Source: an uncultured Eubacteriales bacterium (GTDB lineage Bacteria > Bacillota > Clostridia > UMGS1810). Taken from it: a stretch of DNA of 5,744 bases. Below are positions 5,740-5,744 of the stretch, piece after piece. The DNA is taken from assembly GCA_902493665.1 (NCBI GenBank), contig CABUQL010000098.1, positions 1 to 5,744 of the forward strand. The letters run 5' to 3'. The translations under genes were made by a program, and so were the position numbers. Each line of letters starts with the position of its first letter. Within the stretch, counting starts at the first letter, position 1. The notes beneath the pieces were generated by a model that did no database searches, was not told the DNA's origin, and was given only the letters and a program-made list of their open reading frames with translations.

Positions 5740-5744
5740 AGCGG

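Overview
The window looks like chromosomal DNA from a low-GC Gram-positive bacterium, most likely a gut-type Clostridia (Firmicutes). The reasons are AT-rich coding DNA, strong sigma-A-like promoters with TGn extended -10 elements, purine-rich Shine-Dalgarno sites, a TTG start, a BspA-like leucine-rich-repeat surface protein and a class II cyclic-di-GMP riboswitch. I cannot name the genus.

Layout. Positions 1-3886 are read leftward (minus strand): an incomplete secreted BspA-like LRR protein (1-642) behind a c-di-GMP-II riboswitch with its own terminator and promoter (664-811); a membrane-anchored degenerate GGDEF plus EAL-like protein (834-2162) with its own promoter; and a Wzx/TuaB-type polysaccharide flippase (2346-3821), followed by a hairpin and with its own promoter. 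A divergent intergenic region (3822-4001) separates these from a rightward pair: a three-TM-anchored PstS-like substrate-binding protein (4002-5174) and an unrecognised five-TM membrane protein (5206-5739).

How the parts may work together. The most informative region is 664-2162. The EAL-like protein keeps part of the c-di-GMP-binding signature but has lost several catalytic positions, so it looks like a receptor rather than a phosphodiesterase. Immediately downstream lies an RNA matching the conserved core of c-di-GMP-II aptamers. Its closing stem uses the same bases as the 5' arm of an intrinsic terminator, so c-di-GMP binding is predicted to switch ON the LRR surface protein. The locus therefore appears to read c-di-GMP twice, once by protein and once by RNA, next to a polysaccharide exporter: a plausible sessility or surface-adhesion module.

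The rightward pair has no pstC/A/B genes in view. The binding protein is held outside the membrane by three helices rather than by a lipid anchor, which suggests a sensory or non-canonical uptake role with the five-TM partner. That is inference. No gene-free stretch exceeds about 190 bases. I saw no tRNA, rRNA, CRISPR array or insertion sequence.
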